A DNA stretch of 64,000 nt from Blastomonas sp. AAP53 (GTDB taxonomy: Bacteria; Pseudomonadota; Alphaproteobacteria; Sphingomonadales; Sphingomonadaceae). The translations under genes were made by a program, and so were the position numbers. Below are positions 8,531 through 17,064 of the stretch, piece by piece. Numbering within the stretch: the stretch's first letter is position 1; each line of letters begins with the position of its first letter. The notes beneath the pieces are model-generated. The model was given only the letters and a program-made list of their open reading frames with translations, did not search any database and had not been told where the DNA came from. The stretch lies in the NCBI RefSeq assembly GCF_000331245.1, contig NZ_ANFZ01000002.1, positions 286,460-350,459 on the forward strand. The letters are read 5' to 3'.

Positions 8531-9313
8531 ATGAACGATGTTGCCCCCCTTGGCGTGCTCAGCGGCACCGCGGCGGATCCTTTCGCGTCGACCGACGGGC
8601 TGAATGTCGTCTCGATCGCCAAGAGCTATGACAAGAAGGTCGTGCTGTCCGACGTGTCGTTGCATGTCGCCAAGGGCGAAGTGCTGGGACTGCTCGGCCC
8701 CAATGGCGCGGGCAAGACGACGTGTTTCTATTCTATCATGGGACTGGTGAAGCCCAATTCGGGCCGCATCATGCTCGACGGCGTCGATATCACGCCGCTG
8801 CCGATGTACCGACGCTCGATCCTGGGCCTGGGCTATCTGCCGCAGGAAACATCGATCTTTCGCGGCATGACCGTCGAACAGAACATCAAGGCGGTGCTCG
8901 AGCTGGTCGAGCCTGAAGTGGCAGCGCGCGCGGAAAAGCTGGAGACGCTGCTCGACGAATTCGGCCTGACGCGGTTGCGCAGTTCGCCCGCGATGGCGCT
9001 GTCGGGCGGCGAGCGCAGGCGCTGCGAAATCGCCCGTGCGCTGGCCGCCAGCCCCTCGATCATCCTGCTCGACGAGCCGTTCGCCGGGATCGATCCGCTG
9101 TCGATCGCCGACATCCGCGACCTGATCAAGCAGCTGAAATCGCGCGGCATCGGCGTATTGATCACCGATCACAACGTCCGCGAAACGCTCGACATCGTCG
9201 ATCGCGCCTGCATCATCTACGATGGCCAGGTGCTGTTCGCCGGTACCCCCGAAGCGTTGGTCGCCGACGAGAATGTGCGCCGGCTGTATCTGGGCGAAGG
9301 CTTCGCGCTGTAA
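8531..9313 (+). CDS. lptB: LptB, ATPase of the LPS export ABC transporter
   Basis: 260 aa from the ATG at 8531; an upstream in-frame start at 8465 lies in intergenic sequence. Complete ABC ATPase: Walker A GPNGAGKTTC, Q-loop YLPQETSIFRG, signature LSGGERRRCEIARAL, Walker B SIILLDEPFAGIDP, and switch His in VLITDHNVRETL. The LptB-specific LGLGYLPQE and DEPFAGIDPLS strings are present. It powers lipid extraction with LptF/LptG, which are not in this window. An N-terminal extension of about 25 residues precedes the fold, common in the order. Confidence 0.93.
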   Translation: MNDVAPLGVLSGTAADPFASTDGLNVVSIAKSYDKKVVLSDVSLHVAKGEVLGLLGPNGAGKTTCFYSIMGLVKPNSGRIMLDGVDITPLPMYRRSILGLGYLPQETSIFRGMTVEQNIKAVLELVEPEVAARAEKLETLLDEFGLTRLRSSPAMALSGGERRRCEIARALAASPSIILLDEPFAGIDPLSIADIRDLIKQLKSRGIGVLITDHNVRETLDIVDRACIIYDGQVLFAGTPEALVADENVRRLYLGEGFAL

Positions 9314-9343
9314 TGGCAAGCCGGGGGGCCAGGGACTAAATCG

Positions 9344-10894
9344 ATGGCATTGGGCCCGCGTCTTGACCTGAGGCAGAGCCAGTCGCTGGTGATGACGCCG
9401 CAGCTGCAGCAGGCGATCCGGCTGCTGGCGCTGTCGAACATCGAGATCGAGGCGTTCATCGGCGAGGAGCTGGAACGCAACCCGCTGCTCGAGTTGGGCG
9501 GTGAAGAGCCCGGCAGCGATATCGGCATGAGTGGGGTCGATGCGGTGTTCGATGCGCCGCCCGCACCCGCTTCCGGTGGCGACCCGGCTGGCAGCGACGA
9601 GCTGATCGGCGCAGGGATGGGCGAGACCGACCGCCCGCTTGACATGGATCTCAACGGCGAGGTCTTTCACCACGACAGCGTCAGCGATTGCCCCGAACGG
9701 ATCGCGGGCGAAGCGAGCGGCGGGCTCGACGGCGCATTGTCGCTCAACGACATCGCGACCGGGGGCAGCGGCGGTGACAGCGACGGCTGGGAGGATTCGC
9801 TCGAATACGACCTGTCGTTGCGCGAACATCTGCACGCGCAGGCGGGCATCGTTTTGTCGGGCACGGCGCTGTTCATCGGGCGGCACCTGATCGAGCTGAT
9901 CGACGAGAACGGCTATCTGCGCGGCGATCTGCTGCAGGTCTCGCACCAGCTGGGCGTGCCGCTGGGCGAGGTGGAAGCAGCGCTCGCGGTGGTCCAGACG
10001 CTCGAGCCGACCGGGGTGGGCGCGCGCGATCTGGCCGAATGCCTGGCGCTGCAGGCAAAAGAGGCCGATCGCTACGATCCGTGCATGGCGCGGCTGATCG
10101 ACAATCTGGAACTGCTGGCGCGCGGCGCGCTGCCCCAGCTCAAGCGGCTGTGCCGGGTCGACGATGAAGACCTTGCCGACATGATCGCCGAGCTGCGGCA
10201 ATATGACCCCAAGCCTGGCAGCCGCTTTGGCGGGTCAAGCATTGAGGCGGTGGTGCCCGACCTGTTCGTGATCGAGCGCGAGGGCAAATGGCTGATCGAG
10301 ATCAACAGTGCGACATTGCCGCGGCTGCTGGTCAATCGCTCCTACCACGTCTCGCTGACCGGCGGACGGCACGATGCCAAGTCCAAGGCCTGGCTGAGCG
10401 AGTGCCTGGCCGAGGCGAACTGGCTGGTGAAGGCCCTCGACCAGCGCCAGCGCACGATCATCAAGGTGGCGAGCGAGATCGTCAAGCAGCAGGAAGCCTT
10501 CTTCCGCCACGGCGTCACCCAGCTCCGGCCGCTGACCCTGCGCAGCGTCGCCGACGCGATCGAGATGCACGAATCGACCGTCAGCCGGGTTACCAGCCAC
10601 AAGTATCTGAGCTGCGCGCGCGGGCTGTATGAGCTGAAATATTTCTTCACCAGCGCGATCCAGGCGACCGATGGCGGCGATGCGGTATCCGCCTCTGCGG
10701 TCAAGAGCCACATCAAGGCGCTGATCGACGAGGAGGATGCCAAGAACATCCTCTCCGACGACCAGCTGGTCGATCTGCTGAAGGAGCGCGGCTTCGACAT
10801 CGCCCGGCGCACGGTCGCGAAATATCGCGAGGCGCTGGGGCTGGGATCGTCCGTGCAGCGCCGCCGCCAGAAAAAGCTGCAAGGGGCGCGATGA
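9344..10894 (+). CDS. rpoN: RNA polymerase sigma-54 factor
   Basis: 516 aa. Region I is glutamine/leucine-rich (LDLRQSQSLVMTPQLQQAIR, residues 5-24), followed by EELERNPLLE. An acidic, Gly/Ser-rich region II follows (about 55-150). The core-binding domain holds a TGVGARDLAECLALQA motif. A C-terminal DNA-binding part contains the helix-turn-helix and the diagnostic RpoN box ARRTVAKYREALG near 495. It directs polymerase to -24/-12 promoters with AAA+ activators. It lies directly after lptB, a conserved order in Proteobacteria, but the raiA/hpf and ptsN genes that often follow are absent here. Confidence 0.95.
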   Translation: MALGPRLDLRQSQSLVMTPQLQQAIRLLALSNIEIEAFIGEELERNPLLELGGEEPGSDIGMSGVDAVFDAPPAPASGGDPAGSDELIGAGMGETDRPLDMDLNGEVFHHDSVSDCPERIAGEASGGLDGALSLNDIATGGSGGDSDGWEDSLEYDLSLREHLHAQAGIVLSGTALFIGRHLIELIDENGYLRGDLLQVSHQLGVPLGEVEAALAVVQTLEPTGVGARDLAECLALQAKEADRYDPCMARLIDNLELLARGALPQLKRLCRVDDEDLADMIAELRQYDPKPGSRFGGSSIEAVVPDLFVIEREGKWLIEINSATLPRLLVNRSYHVSLTGGRHDAKSKAWLSECLAEANWLVKALDQRQRTIIKVASEIVKQQEAFFRHGVTQLRPLTLRSVADAIEMHESTVSRVTSHKYLSCARGLYELKYFFTSAIQATDGGDAVSASAVKSHIKALIDEEDAKNILSDDQLVDLLKERGFDIARRTVAKYREALGLGSSVQRRRQKKLQGAR

Positions 10895-10903
10895 CCAGCT
10901 TGC

Positions 10904-10925
10904 CCCCTCGCGCCAGCGCGAGGGG
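10904..10925. other. GC-rich hairpin between convergent rpoN and Lon-like genes
   Basis: A perfect 9-bp stem (CCCCTCGCG with CGCGAGGGG) around a 4-nt CCAG loop lies in the 39 bp between the two stop codons. No T-run follows on either strand, so it may act as a bidirectional transcript end point or 3' stabiliser rather than a classic intrinsic terminator. Confidence 0.45.
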
Positions 10926-10933
10926 AGGGGCTC

Positions 10934-11569
10934 TTACTGCAGCGTCACCCGCGGGTCGTCACTGTCACGCCGGCCAAAGAACTGCATCAGCTGCACGAGA
11001 AGGTCGGCGCGGACCTGAAGCCCTTCGGCCTCCAGCAATGCCTGCTTGGCCGCCGCATCGAAAGGGGCAATCTGCGCAATGCCATTGACCAGCGACCGGT
11101 CGTCGAGCCGCGCGACCGAATCCCAGTCGACGCTATAGCCCTGCGCGTTGGCGAACCGCTGCGATTCGCGCTCCAGGCTCGCGCGTTCGACGCTCGACAG
11201 CGCCTGATCGTCCTCGTTTTCGGTGATCAGTTCGGCTTCGATCTGCCGGAAGGCCGTGGTCACATCGAGCTCACGCAACACGCGAAAACGGGCAAAGCCC
11301 TCCAGCACCAGATTGTAGCGGCCATCGTCGAGCGCTTCGACATCAACGATGCGACCGACGCAGCCCATGTCGAACAACGCCGGCGAATCACCGGTGCCGC
11401 GCGGCTGGATCATCCCGATCTGCCGGTCGCGCGCCATCGCATCGCTGACCAGCGCGCGGTATCGCGGCTCGAAGATGTGCAACGGCACCTGCAGGCCCGG
11501 AAACAGGATCACACCGGTCAGGGGGAAAATGGAAAGACGCTGGGCGACCATTTCTGCCATGCCCGTCAA
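10934..11569 (-). CDS. Lon N-terminal (LON substrate-binding) domain protein
   Basis: 211 aa consisting of a lone LON_substr_bdg domain with neither AAA+ nor Ser-Lys protease part. The hallmark start is RLSIFPLTGVILFPGLQVPLHIFEPRYRALV (residues 11-41), then GMIQPRG, GCVGRIVDVEALDDGRYNLVLEGFARFRV, and a C-terminal helical half ending LLVQLMQFFGRR. Such stand-alone proteins are conserved beside a thioredoxin/TPR gene in Alphaproteobacteria; their function is not established. Its ATG overlaps the stop of that gene by 4 nt. Confidence 0.85.
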   Translation of the reverse strand: MTGMAEMVAQRLSIFPLTGVILFPGLQVPLHIFEPRYRALVSDAMARDRQIGMIQPRGTGDSPALFDMGCVGRIVDVEALDDGRYNLVLEGFARFRVLRELDVTTAFRQIEAELITENEDDQALSSVERASLERESQRFANAQGYSVDWDSVARLDDRSLVNGIAQIAPFDAAAKQALLEAEGLQVRADLLVQLMQFFGRRDSDDPRVTLQ

Positions 11570-12480
11570 CCGAACAACGCAGCAGAAAGCCTGCGGCGCG
11601 TGGCTGCGACCCAGGGGTCTTCCAGTCCGACCGCTTCAAAGATCTGCAACAGCCGCGCGCGCGCCGCGCCTTCGTTCCAGGCCTTGTCGGCCTGCACGAT
11701 CGTCAGAAGGTGGTCGGCGGCCTCGTCACGCGCGCCATCGGCGAACAGCGCCGCGGCCAGATCGTAACGCGCGGCGTGATCATCGGGCGTAGCATCGACC
11801 TGGGCGCGCAGCCCTGCGATCTCGCTGTCATCGGCCTTGTCTGCCACCAGGGCGACCGCCGCTCTGGCGCGGTCGAGCGCAGGGTCGGACGCGATTTCGG
11901 GCGGTAGGTCGTCGAGCAGCGCTTGCGCTTCGGCGACCTTGTCAGCCGCCACCATGGCCCGCACCAGGCCGGAGAGTGCTGCCACATTGTCGGGCACCAT
12001 ATCGAGGATCTGCGCAAACACGCCCGCCGCGCGCTCGCCATCGCCGCTCGCCAGCACTTCTTCACCCATCTCGATCAGCGGCGCGATATCGGGCATGTCG
12101 GGCTCGCCTTCGCCTGCCTGCACCGGCAGCTTGGCGAGCAGCTGGTCCAATATCCCGGCCAGCTGCGATTCGGTGCGCGCATTGGTCAGGTTGGCGACCG
12201 GCTGGCCCTGGAACATCGCATAGACCGTGGGGATCGACTGGATCTGGAACTGCGAGGCGATGAAACGCTCTTCGTCGACATTGACCTTCACCAGCATCAC
12301 GCCCTTGTCGGCATATTGCTCGGCGACCTTTTCCAGCACCGGGGTCAGCGCCTTGCACGGCCCGCACCATTCGGCCCAGAAGTCCAGGATCACCAGCTTG
12401 GTCATCGAAGGTTCGACCACGCTGGTCCGAAACGCCTCGACCGCCTTGTGTTCCTCGGTCGTCAAACCCATGCTTGCCAA
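11566..12480 (-). CDS. Thioredoxin-fold/TPR co-chaperone, YbbN (CnoX) type
   Basis: 304 aa. The thioredoxin domain (about residues 20-115) has the redox motif AEWCGPCKALTPVLEKVA and the cis-proline strand QSIPTVYAMFQG. A C-terminal helical region of TPR-like repeats follows (about 140-300). This is the YbbN/CnoX architecture, a chaperone-linked redox holdase. Both active-site cysteines are kept, unlike E. coli YbbN (SxxC), so reductase activity is plausible. The TTG at 12480 has AGGAG 8 nt upstream; the ATG nine bases inside is an alternative. It is coupled to the Lon-like gene. Confidence 0.85.
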   Translation of the reverse strand: MASMGLTTEEHKAVEAFRTSVVEPSMTKLVILDFWAEWCGPCKALTPVLEKVAEQYADKGVMLVKVNVDEERFIASQFQIQSIPTVYAMFQGQPVANLTNARTESQLAGILDQLLAKLPVQAGEGEPDMPDIAPLIEMGEEVLASGDGERAAGVFAQILDMVPDNVAALSGLVRAMVAADKVAEAQALLDDLPPEIASDPALDRARAAVALVADKADDSEIAGLRAQVDATPDDHAARYDLAAALFADGARDEAADHLLTIVQADKAWNEGAARARLLQIFEAVGLEDPWVAATRRRLSAALFG

Positions 12481-12711
12481 GTGTCATGCTCCTGCTGCCG
12501 TGCGGGCGATACCGGTGACCGGCATGGCCAGCGGGCGTTTTCCCCGCGTTTGTGCACCTCTTATCCGAAACCCCAAGATGGTGCGCAAGCCGCTTATGCC
12601 AAGGGCTGCACAATGATTCCGACAGAAATGCAAATTGGGGCTTGCCGGACCCAAAAGCCGATGCTAACTGCGCGCCTCACCTGCTGGATCGCACGTCGAA
12701 CCAGCCGCCGA

Positions 12712-12786
12712 GCGGGCGTAGCTCAGGGGTAGAGCACAACCTTGCCAAGGTTGGGGTCGAGGGTTCGAATCCCTTCGCCCGCTCCA
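12712..12786 (+). tRNA. tRNA-Gly (anticodon GCC), integration target
   Basis: Full cloverleaf: acceptor GCGGGCG (12712-12718) pairs with CGCCCGC (12776-12782); D arm GCTC...GAGC; anticodon stem CAACC/GGTTG around loop TTGCCAA with anticodon GCC at 12744-12746; T arm with TTCGAAT loop; encoded CCA at 12784-12786. The 3' half is duplicated at 25948, marking this as the attachment site of the island that follows. The gene itself stays intact. Confidence 0.97.
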
Positions 12787-12793
12787 GTTTTCC
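12742..12793. repeat. attL, 52-bp direct repeat (left copy)
   Basis: It spans the anticodon loop to seven bases beyond the CCA of tRNA-Gly and is identical to 25948-25999. The base just before (C versus T) and just after (T versus A) differ between copies, which fixes the limits. Confidence 0.93.
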
Positions 12794-12848
12794 TAGGGAA
12801 AACAGCGGTTTAGGAAATAGCCGTTTTCAAAAATCCTAAAATCAACCA

Positions 12849-12869
12849 TCTTCGGATCATGTTCGGATT
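12849..12869. promoter_or_regulatory. Candidate integrase arm-type site, left
   Basis: Two TTCGGAT heptamers spaced 11 bp apart, one helical turn. The 21-bp block recurs with one mismatch at 25872-25892 beside attR in the same orientation. Its position between attL and the integrase start suggests binding by the integrase N-terminal domain or an excisionase. Confidence 0.5.
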
Positions 12870-12889
12870 CGCAGAGGGGTAGTCGGATT

Positions 12890-14185
12890 TTGGGAAAAAC
12901 GGGTCTCAATGATTCCGCTGAGGCTGCAAAGCCCGCAAAAACAGCCAGCAATGCCCCCAAAGGAGCGGTCACGGATTCCAAGTCATTCCGTGATGGGCTG
13001 ATTTACCTCTATCAACGGGCGGATTTCAAAAAGCCAACTTGGCTCTGCCGGGTGAAGATTCCTAATGGGTCGGGCTATGTGAACCGCAGCACCGGTACGG
13101 GCGATGAGCATAAGGCGTTCAAGTTCGCTGATGACCTCTACAACCAGCTGCTCGTCAAATCGCTGACTGGCGAGGCTCCGCCAGGCAAGCAGATGGGCAG
13201 AGCGATCCAGTCCTACATCGAGCGTTTGGAATCACAGCCGCATAAGCTCTCAATCCACTACAAGGTTTTGCTGCTGAAACGGATCAAGCCATTCCTCGAA
13301 CGGAAGAGCTTTGACGATCTCTCAACCTCATTGCTGTCGAAGGTGGTCGATGAGCAGATTGCCCTGACTAAGAAGGGTACGCTGTCCCCCAATACGATCA
13401 AGCGTACATACACCGACCTCAAGCACTTCCTGCAATGGTGCATCGAGGAAGGTTATATCACCCAGATGCCCCGCTTCCCCAAGGTCAACGGTGTTGCATC
13501 CAGCCGTCCGCACTTTGATGCTAAGGACTGGGCAAAGTTGATCCGCCAGCTCCGGGAGATCGTGAAGGTCGAGAACGGTGCTATCAGGCGGGACCGCATG
13601 ATGCTGCGGGACTACGTCCTCATCCTTGCCAACACAGGGATACGTGTCGGCGAAGCCCGGACATTAAAGTGGCGGGATGTAACCGAAATCGGTGGCGGCA
13701 ACGGTGAGGCTGCGCATGTCACGCTGCTGGTATCAGGAAAAACTGGTAAGCGGGAGGTTGTTGCCCGTTCAGCCGACATCAAAACCTATTTCAAACGGAT
13801 ACACGATCTGAGGGTCGAGGAGCTGACCGTCGAGGGCAAGCCCAAGCCAAAGATCGATCCGAACAGCTTAGTCTTCTGCCACAAGGATGGTACGGAGATC
13901 GGTACGTTCAAAAAATCATTCGCTGCCTTGATGAAGAGAGCCGGTGTCGAACGGGACAGCTACGGCAACCTTAGGTCGCTTTACTCCCTCAGACATACCT
14001 ATGCGACGTTTTGCCTTCAGCATGGTGTGGCGGTGTATACACTTGCCAAAAACATGGGAACGTCGGTTGCGATGATTGAGCAGTATTACGGACATACCAC
14101 TAACGTTGCTTCGGCATCGGAGTTGACCAAGCGGGTTAAAAGGCAAGCCAGCGGGGCTGCATCGTCGCTTAGTTGGTTGGAATAG
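12890..14185 (+). CDS. Tyrosine recombinase, island integrase
   Basis: 431 aa from a TTG start with GAGGGG 10 nt upstream; no ATG is available near the N-terminus. It would integrate and excise the island at tRNA-Gly. Residues about 100-200 form a SAM-like core-binding domain (TLSPNTIKRTYTDLKHFLQWC). The catalytic domain has Arg252 (NTGIRVGEARTLKW), a conserved Lys region (SGKTGKREV), the YSLRHTYATF motif with Arg368, and the nucleophile Tyr400 in EQYYGH. Tyr365 replaces the first His of the usual HxxR, as in many island integrases. It is encoded 97 bp from attL. Confidence 0.92.
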   Translation: MGKTGLNDSAEAAKPAKTASNAPKGAVTDSKSFRDGLIYLYQRADFKKPTWLCRVKIPNGSGYVNRSTGTGDEHKAFKFADDLYNQLLVKSLTGEAPPGKQMGRAIQSYIERLESQPHKLSIHYKVLLLKRIKPFLERKSFDDLSTSLLSKVVDEQIALTKKGTLSPNTIKRTYTDLKHFLQWCIEEGYITQMPRFPKVNGVASSRPHFDAKDWAKLIRQLREIVKVENGAIRRDRMMLRDYVLILANTGIRVGEARTLKWRDVTEIGGGNGEAAHVTLLVSGKTGKREVVARSADIKTYFKRIHDLRVEELTVEGKPKPKIDPNSLVFCHKDGTEIGTFKKSFAALMKRAGVERDSYGNLRSLYSLRHTYATFCLQHGVAVYTLAKNMGTSVAMIEQYYGHTTNVASASELTKRVKRQASGAASSLSWLE

Positions 14186-14344
14186 ACATTGGATCCAGCG
14201 CCGAGTGAGGAGCCCTTGGAATTATGAAAGATAGCGATTAGGCTATCAAAGCTATGTTTTTAAAAGTTTCTTATCTCAAGATTTTGGTGCATTGAACTAG
14301 ATGATGAATGATGTCCTTTGTGTTATGGATTTGGTGTGAAAAAT

Positions 14345-15148
14345 ATGAAGAAATACAGAAAACTAAAAAAGTTATTGGCAGTATCAGGCTGCATGATCAT
14401 GGTAACGGGGTGCTCTTTGCTGCCAAATGATGAGTTAAACTGCGCATCTAACGATGAGAAAGAGCTTATCACTAGTCTCTTGGCAGATAGTAAAATCCCA
14501 CAATCATTTCAGGATCCATTTATGCAAAGCCTTGCATCAAAACAGGGTAAGCTTACTGATATTGAGAAGGATCCAGAGTATCAGCGACTGAACGAAATGC
14601 AGCTAGTGCTACAAGAAGATCTCCGATCGAAAGTAGCGGATTGTTTCGACGACGAGAAGCATCCACAAGGATTTAGATTTTCTGGTACTTGGCGACAAGA
14701 GATATGTGATCGACCACCAATAGAACAACGAGAATTTGAAGCTCGTCTCATGGAAATCAATGAAGATCTTGATTACTTTGGGCAGGAGAGCAAAGCTGAG
14801 AAGGCGGCTTTGAAGTATTTTTCGAACTATGCGTCAAATAATATTCGCCCGATTCTAAATAAAATGAACGATATAATCGAAAAGAAAAAGGATTATACCA
14901 GCTTATTTGATCAAAAGAGAAAAAATAGTTACGAAAAAAATATGCAGGAATGGCTCTCGAGGAAAAATGATATTGTTTTTGATCTAAAAAATATCATTTT
15001 GGTAGACCGGAATGAAGCTACCGGCGCTGTGGAATGTAAGGCAGATTTAAATGTATCGTTAGGCGAACTTTCATCAGAATCGCAGATTAACTTTACAGTA
15101 GAAAAGACTTCTGAGGGTGAGCTGTACGGTACAGTATTTGGAATTTGA
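14345..15148 (+). CDS. Putative lipoprotein of unknown function
   Basis: 267 aa from the ATG at 14345, chosen because it begins directly at a lipoprotein signal: KKYRKLKKLL, hydrophobic AVSGCMIM, then lipobox VTGC with Cys at about residue 23. An earlier in-frame ATG adds nine residues. The mature protein is rich in Lys, Glu and Asp with helical, coiled-coil-like stretches (RPILNKMNDIIEKKKDYTSLFDQKRKN region), and no family is recognised. Codon use is very AT-rich compared with the chromosome, indicating transfer. It may be a cell-envelope accessory of the island. Confidence 0.6.
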   Translation: MKKYRKLKKLLAVSGCMIMVTGCSLLPNDELNCASNDEKELITSLLADSKIPQSFQDPFMQSLASKQGKLTDIEKDPEYQRLNEMQLVLQEDLRSKVADCFDDEKHPQGFRFSGTWRQEICDRPPIEQREFEARLMEINEDLDYFGQESKAEKAALKYFSNYASNNIRPILNKMNDIIEKKKDYTSLFDQKRKNSYEKNMQEWLSRKNDIVFDLKNIILVDRNEATGAVECKADLNVSLGELSSESQINFTVEKTSEGELYGTVFGI

Positions 15149-15217
15149 ATAATATATTTTGACAGAGATCAAAATCAAATCAATGGAAGTTCAGTAAGCC
15201 ATTGGGAAGTCAGGTTT

Positions 15218-15637
15218 ATGACGGTTGGGAAAGTTTATAAAGTCAGTAATATTCTGAAAAAATCGTTCAAGGAAATCACAAATTATAACTATGATATTAG
15301 CAAAGGCGCTTCGCTAGTACGCACTTGGCGATTTGGATCCATTATTATATCCTTGAAAAACGAAAGTGACGCTGCATTGTTAGCGGAAAGCATAGGGAAA
15401 GACTATTTTTATTCTGAAGATTTTTCAAAGGTAGATGCTGATATTTTCGAAGATCTAGTCGAAGAAGATTGGGGTTTTGAAAAACCAGAAGACTATGAAA
15501 AATTCCAAAAACTCTTTGACCAGACCGGTGATAGCTATGGTGATTTGCAAGAATTCCTTGAGGACAGGATTGGTTTCAGGATGCGTGAACGATACTTTGA
15601 AATCGAGTATGGCGGTGTGAACATTGAAGATGCCTGA
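15218..15637 (+). CDS. Hypothetical small acidic protein
   Basis: 139 aa, AT-rich, strongly acidic in its second half (EDFSKVDADIFEDLVEEDWGFEKPEDYEKF). No catalytic motif or membrane segment is seen. It starts 69 bp after the lipoprotein gene on the same strand and shares its codon use, so the two may be one unit. Acidic DNA-mimic proteins are one possibility for such compositions next to restriction genes; nothing in the sequence proves that. Confidence 0.5.
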   Translation: MTVGKVYKVSNILKKSFKEITNYNYDISKGASLVRTWRFGSIIISLKNESDAALLAESIGKDYFYSEDFSKVDADIFEDLVEEDWGFEKPEDYEKFQKLFDQTGDSYGDLQEFLEDRIGFRMRERYFEIEYGGVNIEDA

Positions 15638-15721
15638 AGCTCCATCACTAACTTTGAAACGCCCGTGGACTTAAAATTCGAATGACGAGACGCCCGGTAT
15701 ATCAACCAAGGAGATATGCCG

Positions 15722-16090
15722 ATGGAATTGAAGTTTGCCGCCACCGCACGCCCAGAGAAGGCTTCTGCTGACGTACAGCGCCGCCAAAAGCTTGTCCGTA
15801 GGATTGATCAGCAGATTGGCTATGTCCGCCAGATGGTCGAGGGCAAGCAGCCTCGTGCAGTTTGGGTCTGGATGGATGAGGCTGGAACTTATTTCCTGCC
15901 GATCAAATATGGTCGCCAGCCCATCGAGTTGAAGAAGGGTATGTTCTCGGTTCAATGCACCGACCTCGACCATGTCGAAGGGTCCCTTTGCACGATCCGG
16001 GCAATGGTATTGCAGGGAGACTTTGACGATCAGCTAACGAAAGCGTCGTCGGACATTCGTAAAAAGTTTGGGAAAACCGAAAAAACATAA
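15722..16090 (+). CDS. Hypothetical protein, DUF6641-like
   Basis: 122 aa if started at the ATG at 15722 (MELKFAAT), with AAGGAG 6 nt before the ATG at 15719 region; a start two codons earlier is also open. The pattern TARPEKASADVQRRQKLVRRIDQQI, then WVWMDEAGTYFLPIKYGRQPIEL, resembles from memory the DUF6641 proteins found on plasmids and integrative elements, which have no known function. GC content here is closer to that of the host than the two preceding genes. Confidence 0.5.
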   Translation: MELKFAATARPEKASADVQRRQKLVRRIDQQIGYVRQMVEGKQPRAVWVWMDEAGTYFLPIKYGRQPIELKKGMFSVQCTDLDHVEGSLCTIRAMVLQGDFDDQLTKASSDIRKKFGKTEKT

Positions 16091-16140
16091 CCTGACCACA
16101 CAATCGGTGCAGCAAAGGTAAAATATCTGGTCTGCGGCTT

Positions 16141-17019
16141 TTACCTCTGGGCGAGGCGAAGTAATGGCTCGTTATAGGTCGATATAAGCGATTGCATTGA
16201 ATCCAGACCGTCAAAAAAAGCTCTCGAGTCAACGCCATCTTTGCTGCTTAACTTAGTAATTGACCGAACATATTTAAGAGTACCAGGTGGAACCTCCGCC
16301 CCCCATCTCGGAAAGCCTATTTGCCCAATTCTTACACGAACGGTATTGGTTTTTTTGAATATAAACCCTTTCGTCTCCTGTCTTTCTGACATAACATCGA
16401 TATAATTTTTATCGGCATTATCGAGGTAGAAGCCATACCTTGATAATATCTTGTCAAGATGGCGAAATGTGATTGATTTTTTATCATTAGTCATTTGCCT
16501 CATGCTTTTCTTGATCCAGTGAGCAATGAAGCGAACCTCGGGGTCGGTGTCTCCGTCCTTTTTAAGTTCCCTATATCTTGAATACTTTTCAAGACCATTT
16601 TCAGCAACTTCTACCGTAAAGTCTTCAATTACCTTTTCAGATACACAAGGACATCTATTAATTGAATGCATTTGATATATCATTGACAAAAAAGCAGTCC
16701 TCTTATTAGCATCATAAAAACAATGATTTTTTATGATCCCATAAAATAATGTTGCCGCAATTTCATATTGAGTAATCCACTTTGCTTTTCCGGCAAAGCT
16801 ACTTATCTGTCGGCAAACTGTTGACTCTAATTCGTTGATGTCCTTTGGACCCACTCCGCCAATGCCTTCACCTTCCAGATAAAAATGGTTTGCAATCATA
16901 AAGTGCGCACGTAGCACGTCAGTCACTGACAAGGCTGGAGAAGGGAAGCTTGTTACTTCAGTGTACGCAGCCAGGATACGATTGTATTCCTGCAGAATTT
17001 CAGGTTCTAATTCAAGCAT
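16141..17019 (-). CDS. Doc/Fic-family protein with HicA-like C-terminal region
   Basis: 292 aa from the ATG at 17019 (a TTG at 17034 is an alternative). The Fic core is seen at about residues 95-115: NHCFYDANKRTAFLSM, matching the Doc version H-x-F-x-D-A-N-K-R-T with His99. Doc proteins phosphorylate EF-Tu or otherwise modify targets. The C-terminal part (about 180-268) reads like a HicA fold: ITFRHLDKILSRYGFYLD, then IGFPRWGAEVPPGTLKYV, close to the HicA strand and GTLxxI helix. The catalytic His of HicA (GSH motif) is absent (NADKNYIDV), so this half may bind rather than cut RNA. No separate antitoxin is obvious beside it. Confidence 0.7.
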   Translation of the reverse strand: MLELEPEILQEYNRILAAYTEVTSFPSPALSVTDVLRAHFMIANHFYLEGEGIGGVGPKDINELESTVCRQISSFAGKAKWITQYEIAATLFYGIIKNHCFYDANKRTAFLSMIYQMHSINRCPCVSEKVIEDFTVEVAENGLEKYSRYRELKKDGDTDPEVRFIAHWIKKSMRQMTNDKKSITFRHLDKILSRYGFYLDNADKNYIDVMSERQETKGFIFKKTNTVRVRIGQIGFPRWGAEVPPGTLKYVRSITKLSSKDGVDSRAFFDGLDSMQSLISTYNEPLLRLAQR

Positions 17020-17064
17020 ATGAGTGTTTGCCAAGATTCCAGCCAGCCCGCAATCCCCCAGCGA

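Noticed and set aside
8468..10201. 577-codon minus-strand frame across lptB and rpoN
   Set aside because: Shadow of two conserved genes with full motifs on the plus strand.
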